A stretch of DNA of 64,000 nucleotides from Hawksworthiomyces lignivorus (lineage: Eukaryota > Ascomycota > Sordariomycetes > Ophiostomatales > Ophiostomataceae), in contig NTMA01000083.1 of the NCBI GenBank assembly GCA_002917075.1, forward strand, positions 1 to 64,000. Direction: 5' to 3'. The notes under the pieces are model-generated. The model made no database searches. It was not told the DNA's origin and was given only the letters and a program-made list of their open reading frames with translations. Position 1 is the first letter of the stretch. Each line of letters starts with the position of its first letter. A program made the translations under genes and the position numbers. This document shows, piece after piece, positions 60,201 to 64,000 of the stretch.

Positions 60201-63200
60201 TCCATTGTGCACACACCCCTCCTTTCTGTTCCTACACGCCTCCATCGCGCTCAAAAATATACTCTGTACTTAATATATTCCGTTTGCATCTCATCTTCTC
60301 ACTCAAAACATAGCGTAGCTCCCCGCCTTGGCAACCCAGTCCACTCCACCCCTGCCTTTTCCTTTCTTATTTTGTCTCTTCCACCCTCTGCAGCTCACAA
60401 TTACTTCACATTGGCTCGTGTGCACACAGAGCGTATGACTACGGTTACTCATTGTATCTATCCTTGTTTACGACTACGCGTACGAGCTGTATCACTCTGA
60501 ACGGTTAAGCTCAACCACTTTCCAGCCCATCATCTTTAGACATACACCTACATCTGCACCCACTTCACACCCATTGCCCACTTCCGCATGTCCAGACGAA
60601 GATGCCGCATCTGGTCCTAGCTCTCGAATGCAACTCTTCTCCGTCCTCGTAGAGAAGTTAAGGGAGGTGTTTATTAAAAGAAAAGAATGACACTGTCTTG
60701 TGTTCTGATACGTGGGGCAATCTGCCAGGTCGCTCATCAAGTGCACGCTCACAATTAGACCATGATGGATCTTATTGTCTCTCATTCCCACCAAATACCG
60801 CTTATCACAAGTATTGACGGTGGATTATGAATGTAGTACATAAGAAAGTGCCGCTGAGAATGGACGGATCATTGAGACGGTCTCCTGCGGAACCGAATGG
60901 CACTATCCTCCGAACACATCCACTCTCGTCTAAAAGTTCACTGAAGATTGCCTTTTTTTTTTTGTCAGACAGTCACAGCCAGAGGCTAATCGTGGGACTA
61001 ATGAACGCCGGCGTCTTTGTGAGAACGAGACCAAATTTAGGAGAAAGGAGAAGAAAGAAAAAAATGGCTGGGCTTTCTACTGTAAAAGCCGAGCCAACTT
61101 GGACCGCTCGCCTTCAAAATTTAGGAGTGGCCAGACCAAGCAAACGAAACTACATGACAATGGGTCAGAGTCGGAGCTGGCTGCCATGGCTGTGCCAACC
61201 GCGGCATGCGTGTATAGGCGTTTTCCCATCTGTTGCAAATAGGTAAGTGTGGATATGCTCTACGCATTCGGCATACTTGCCCACTCTTCAACATTGAATC
61301 GCATATAGCACCGCTCTTACGTTTGTGTTGGTACATATCGACATGCTGTATAAGCTGAAGAGAGGCACACCGTGGCCGCAGTATTCCAATGCTGTCGCAT
61401 CTTTTTCTTCAGGCATTGGCCTTGAGTGTCCGAGTTTTTGCCATGACTTGCAATACTGCACAGGACAGCACGGTGTGTTCAGATTCGTGTTTGAAATTGC
61501 TAGACTCCTTGGCTCTGGTTGTTTCGTCCCTGTCCTGGCATGGGCCACCATAACTTGAAATGGTTCAAACAGCATACCGCCGATTAATTGGATCATTCAA
61601 GAGACGGTTGCTTTTTTTGCCTCCTGTGATGCAAAACGCCTTACGAATTAGAGCGAAGCTCCGGTGCTAATTGACTGGAGGCTCGCATATGTGTGCTTGC
61701 GTGTGCTATTCCGCCTGCTCTGGTCGCTCTTTGTGCTTGACCGGCCAAGATGCACTTAGATGCACAACTAATGCCTTTGGAATCTGTCAAACCTAGATTC
61801 ATGGGTTTGTGGTCTCAGCTGGCGCCTGGAAAGAGGAGAAGAGAAGAGGGAGGGTCAAAATCAAAAGGCGAAATAAAAGGGGGGTGTGTGTCGATTCGTC
61901 AACCGGGGAAGGGGTGTGGCTGTTGGTCTTTTCTGGCCCTGTCTTTCTTTATTTCTCTCATCCTGGCCTTCTGTTGTTCTTCTCACTTTTCCATGGTTGT
62001 TCCAGGACCAGACTTCTACGTACTATGTACACCCCCTTCCTAGCTTTTCTCTTCTTTTACGGAGCATACACTAAGACCCCATACTATCCCTTCCATCCCG
62101 CCCATCTTGTCCTCCGTCATCCCCTGGCCCCGACCGCCACCCGTAAACAATATAGAGAACACTATCTTTACTACGTCGTACTTTGTCATACTCCTTCCAC
62201 TAACACGGAAAGCACTAACAGAGACCGCTTTCGTTCTCACACGCGCCCCTCTGGCTGAAGTCTGGCTCACTCACACATCCCACATCGCGAGCTCTCAACC
62301 TGGTCTGATCCACTTCTGGTACGCTTTGCTCGTTCGCCAGTACGAGTACATTCACATATAGTGCAAAATGGCCTTGTAGCCTAAGAAGGAAACACAACCA
62401 CTCCCCTCCAACACGCAGCCCTCTTCTCCTTGATGACCGGAACACGCTACGCCGTATGCGAGAGTACAACCGACACTTTTTACATGTGCGATGCACTTTA
62501 CGGTTGCTCCACACCGTTCTTTATTCCCCGTCCCTCGCCGTCAACCGTCAAAGTTACCAGAGATCCCTGCCGCAGTCCAAATGACGCATGCACATTATTC
62601 AAGACACATCCTAAAGTCCCTCCTTCTCAAACCCCAATCCAGACCCTTGTTAAGCCATGCCCATCATTCATCTCGTTTCCTCCGCCTCGCCGTCCCTTTC
62701 CACCTTCTCAGATTACGTCCACTCCGTGTTCGTTCCACCCAACCTAGCTCCATTTGCATCCCTCTCCCGCCAGCAGATGCACTAACACACGCAAATCCTC
62801 GCCGCTCCTTTGTAGCTCTGTACTTCGGAATACCTCGTGCGCTTGCGCTCACTCGCACCCGGCTCCATCTATACCACCTCACCACATCCCAATGTCAAAC
62901 ATGGCCCCGTTGTTTAACACACGACGCTACTCCATCGTTTTGAAGTTCCGTGCCAATGTGGCCGCTTCCACTCTAAACATATTCTCAAGCTAGCCTTACC
63001 TTACTTAATTACTTGTACCCTTTTGTTTTGTTTTTTTCCTTTTTCTTCTTTTGCCTTTCCATTCCACATTGTTTCTTGGCTCCGCTTTCTCCATCTGACC
63101 CCTTTCCCATAGTACTTTATGAGTGTATATGTATATAGTACGCACACTTGTAAGAGAGATAGTCAGTATGATACTTAACCAAGGCGGACGCCACTCTTTG

Positions 63201-63342
63201 CACCTTTCTCTAGTTTGATATCTTCAATATTCAAACACCAGAACAACAATATATTTGGCTTTTGCTCCTTACCCTCTTCATCTCTTTTCTTTTCTTTCTC
63301 ATCTTCCTCTTATCCTTCTATCTCTCTACACCTCATAACAAA

Positions 63343-64000
63343 ATGATGCCGTACACTTACGGCGCCGCCCTCGCGGGCCTCCCACAAACATCACAACTAC
63401 AACAAACTACATATCACTCTGACGCTTTCCTTGAGGACTTGTCTCATCAGCTGGCATCGGTTTCGTCGACGATAAGAAGGCGGCACTCTCGAGGTTCACA
63501 TTACGGATCTAGAACGCCAGGTTCGGTGATGCGGATAGTGAAGCCCAGCAGCGCCAACAACAGCCCGCAGTCATCATCCATGATGCAAGCACGCAGACGG
63601 ATGCTCATTAACAACGAAAGCAGCAGCAACTATACCAGCCCTCATCGGATATCACAACATCTACCACTCACGCCTCAAGAATATGCAGGTGTTCAACGAT
63701 ACGATACGGCCGAAGGAGCTGCCGTACGTCCTGCACGACCTGTGAGCTGGCATCCAAGCAGCACGTATCTCTTGCCAAACCAGATGCCTTTGTCTCTGGC
63801 CACGCACTTCCAGGTTCCGACGTACACAACGCCGGCAACAGCAGCAGGCTATGAGCCGCTTCTATCTATGCAACCGTATACACTTAGCCCTGCAGCCTAC
63901 TCCACGCAGACATCTCCCTCGACGGCATTTTCGCCATACTCTGGAAACTTTGATAGCAGCACCGCTGGTCACTACTATTCTCCTAATCCGTGGGCAATGT
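63343..64000 (+). CDS. 5' part of an unrecognised, low-complexity protein gene (runs off window)
   Basis: An open frame of 219 codons starts at tandem ATGs (aacaaaATGATG) behind a C/T-rich leader and continues to the window edge without a stop. I do not recognise the family. The protein begins MMPYTYGAALAGLPQ, then has an SDAFLEDLSHQLASVSSTI segment that could be a short helix. A basic, Ser/Gly-rich stretch follows (RRRHSRGSHYGSRTPGSVM), then ARRRMLINN, RPVSWHPSS and a long Ser/Thr/Tyr/Pro-rich region. This composition is common in fungal developmental regulators and disordered nuclear proteins, but no DNA-binding domain is visible in the part present. The 17 kb of empty upstream DNA makes a strongly regulated gene plausible. 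Confidence 0.75.
   Translation, partial: MMPYTYGAALAGLPQTSQLQQTTYHSDAFLEDLSHQLASVSSTIRRRHSRGSHYGSRTPGSVMRIVKPSSANNSPQSSSMMQARRRMLINNESSSNYTSPHRISQHLPLTPQEYAGVQRYDTAEGAAVRPARPVSWHPSSTYLLPNQMPLSLATHFQVPTYTTPATAAGYEPLLSMQPYTLSPAAYSTQTSPSTAFSPYSGNFDSSTAGHYYSPNPWAM

Larger units (their letters stand above)
49973..62064. repeat. Dispersed TACTCCGTAC / GTACGGAGTA motif
   Basis: The core CTCCGTA or its complement TACGGAG was found by eye at 49975, 50118, 50516, 51440, 51765, 51869, 54145, 54590, 55063, 56367, 56471, 56988, 57240, 58414, 58860, 59270, 59711 and 62058. Many copies extend to TACTCCGTAC (49973, 51867, 55061, 58858). Both orientations occur. Only three copies of the 7-mer were noticed in the preceding 46 kb, none with the full 9-mer. 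Confidence 0.7.
46320..63342. other. Gene desert of about 17 kb
   Basis: No coding region, tRNA or rRNA that I can support on either strand. Open frames are short, lack codon bias and show no family resemblance. It is not obviously AT-rich or RIP-like. It contains repeated TACTCCGTA-type motifs (about 49970-62060), a T/C tract (50700-50733), an A25 tract (57182-57206) and small tandem repeats. It separates two divergent genes. The last few hundred bases before 63343 are C/T-rich like fungal promoters and leaders. Confidence 0.65.

Overview
The window is nuclear DNA from a filamentous ascomycete, most likely a sordariomycete and possibly Hypocreales. The evidence is short GT-AG introns (about 60-90 nt) in most genes, very GC-rich third codon positions in housekeeping genes, a Zn2Cys6 regulator, and fungal proteins such as Las1, Nta1 and Arg7. 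The order-level placement is inference from remembered protein similarity, not from a search. No tRNA, rRNA, CRISPR array or intact transposon was found by eye.

Layout. 1-7.2 kb: the 3' end of an MFS transporter (+), a short-chain dehydrogenase (-) and the replicative helicase subunit MCM7 (+). 7.7-11.5 kb: mitoribosomal mS29 (-) and a Derlin (+), divergent across a shared promoter. 11.9-18.4 kb: a cysteine-rich single-pass membrane protein (-) and a secreted acidic protein (+). 21-24.3 kb: an Nta1-type N-terminal amidase with a very long tail (+). 29.6-31.4 kb: a second cysteine-rich membrane protein (+), paralogous to the first. 32.2-40 kb: CBF5 (+), glyoxalase II (-), LAS1 (-) and ARG7 (+). 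40.3-46.3 kb: a Zn2Cys6 transcription factor and a sugar-porter transporter, both minus. 46.3-63.3 kb: about 17 kb with no credible gene, followed by the 5' part of an unrecognised gene (+) that runs off the window.

Exon models were built by hand from splice consensus, reading frame and protein similarity. For every complete spliced gene the exon lengths sum to a multiple of three and the protein reads through without a stop.

Most genes are unrelated housekeeping functions: replication, mitochondrial translation, ER-associated degradation, the N-degron pathway, rRNA pseudouridylation and processing, methylglyoxal detoxification, and arginine synthesis. CBF5 and LAS1 both serve ribosome biogenesis but are not an operon-like unit. 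The most unusual parts are the paired 12-cysteine membrane proteins, a 13-nt microexon carrying the catalytic cysteine of Nta1, and the gene desert with its recurrent TACTCCGTAC-type motif.
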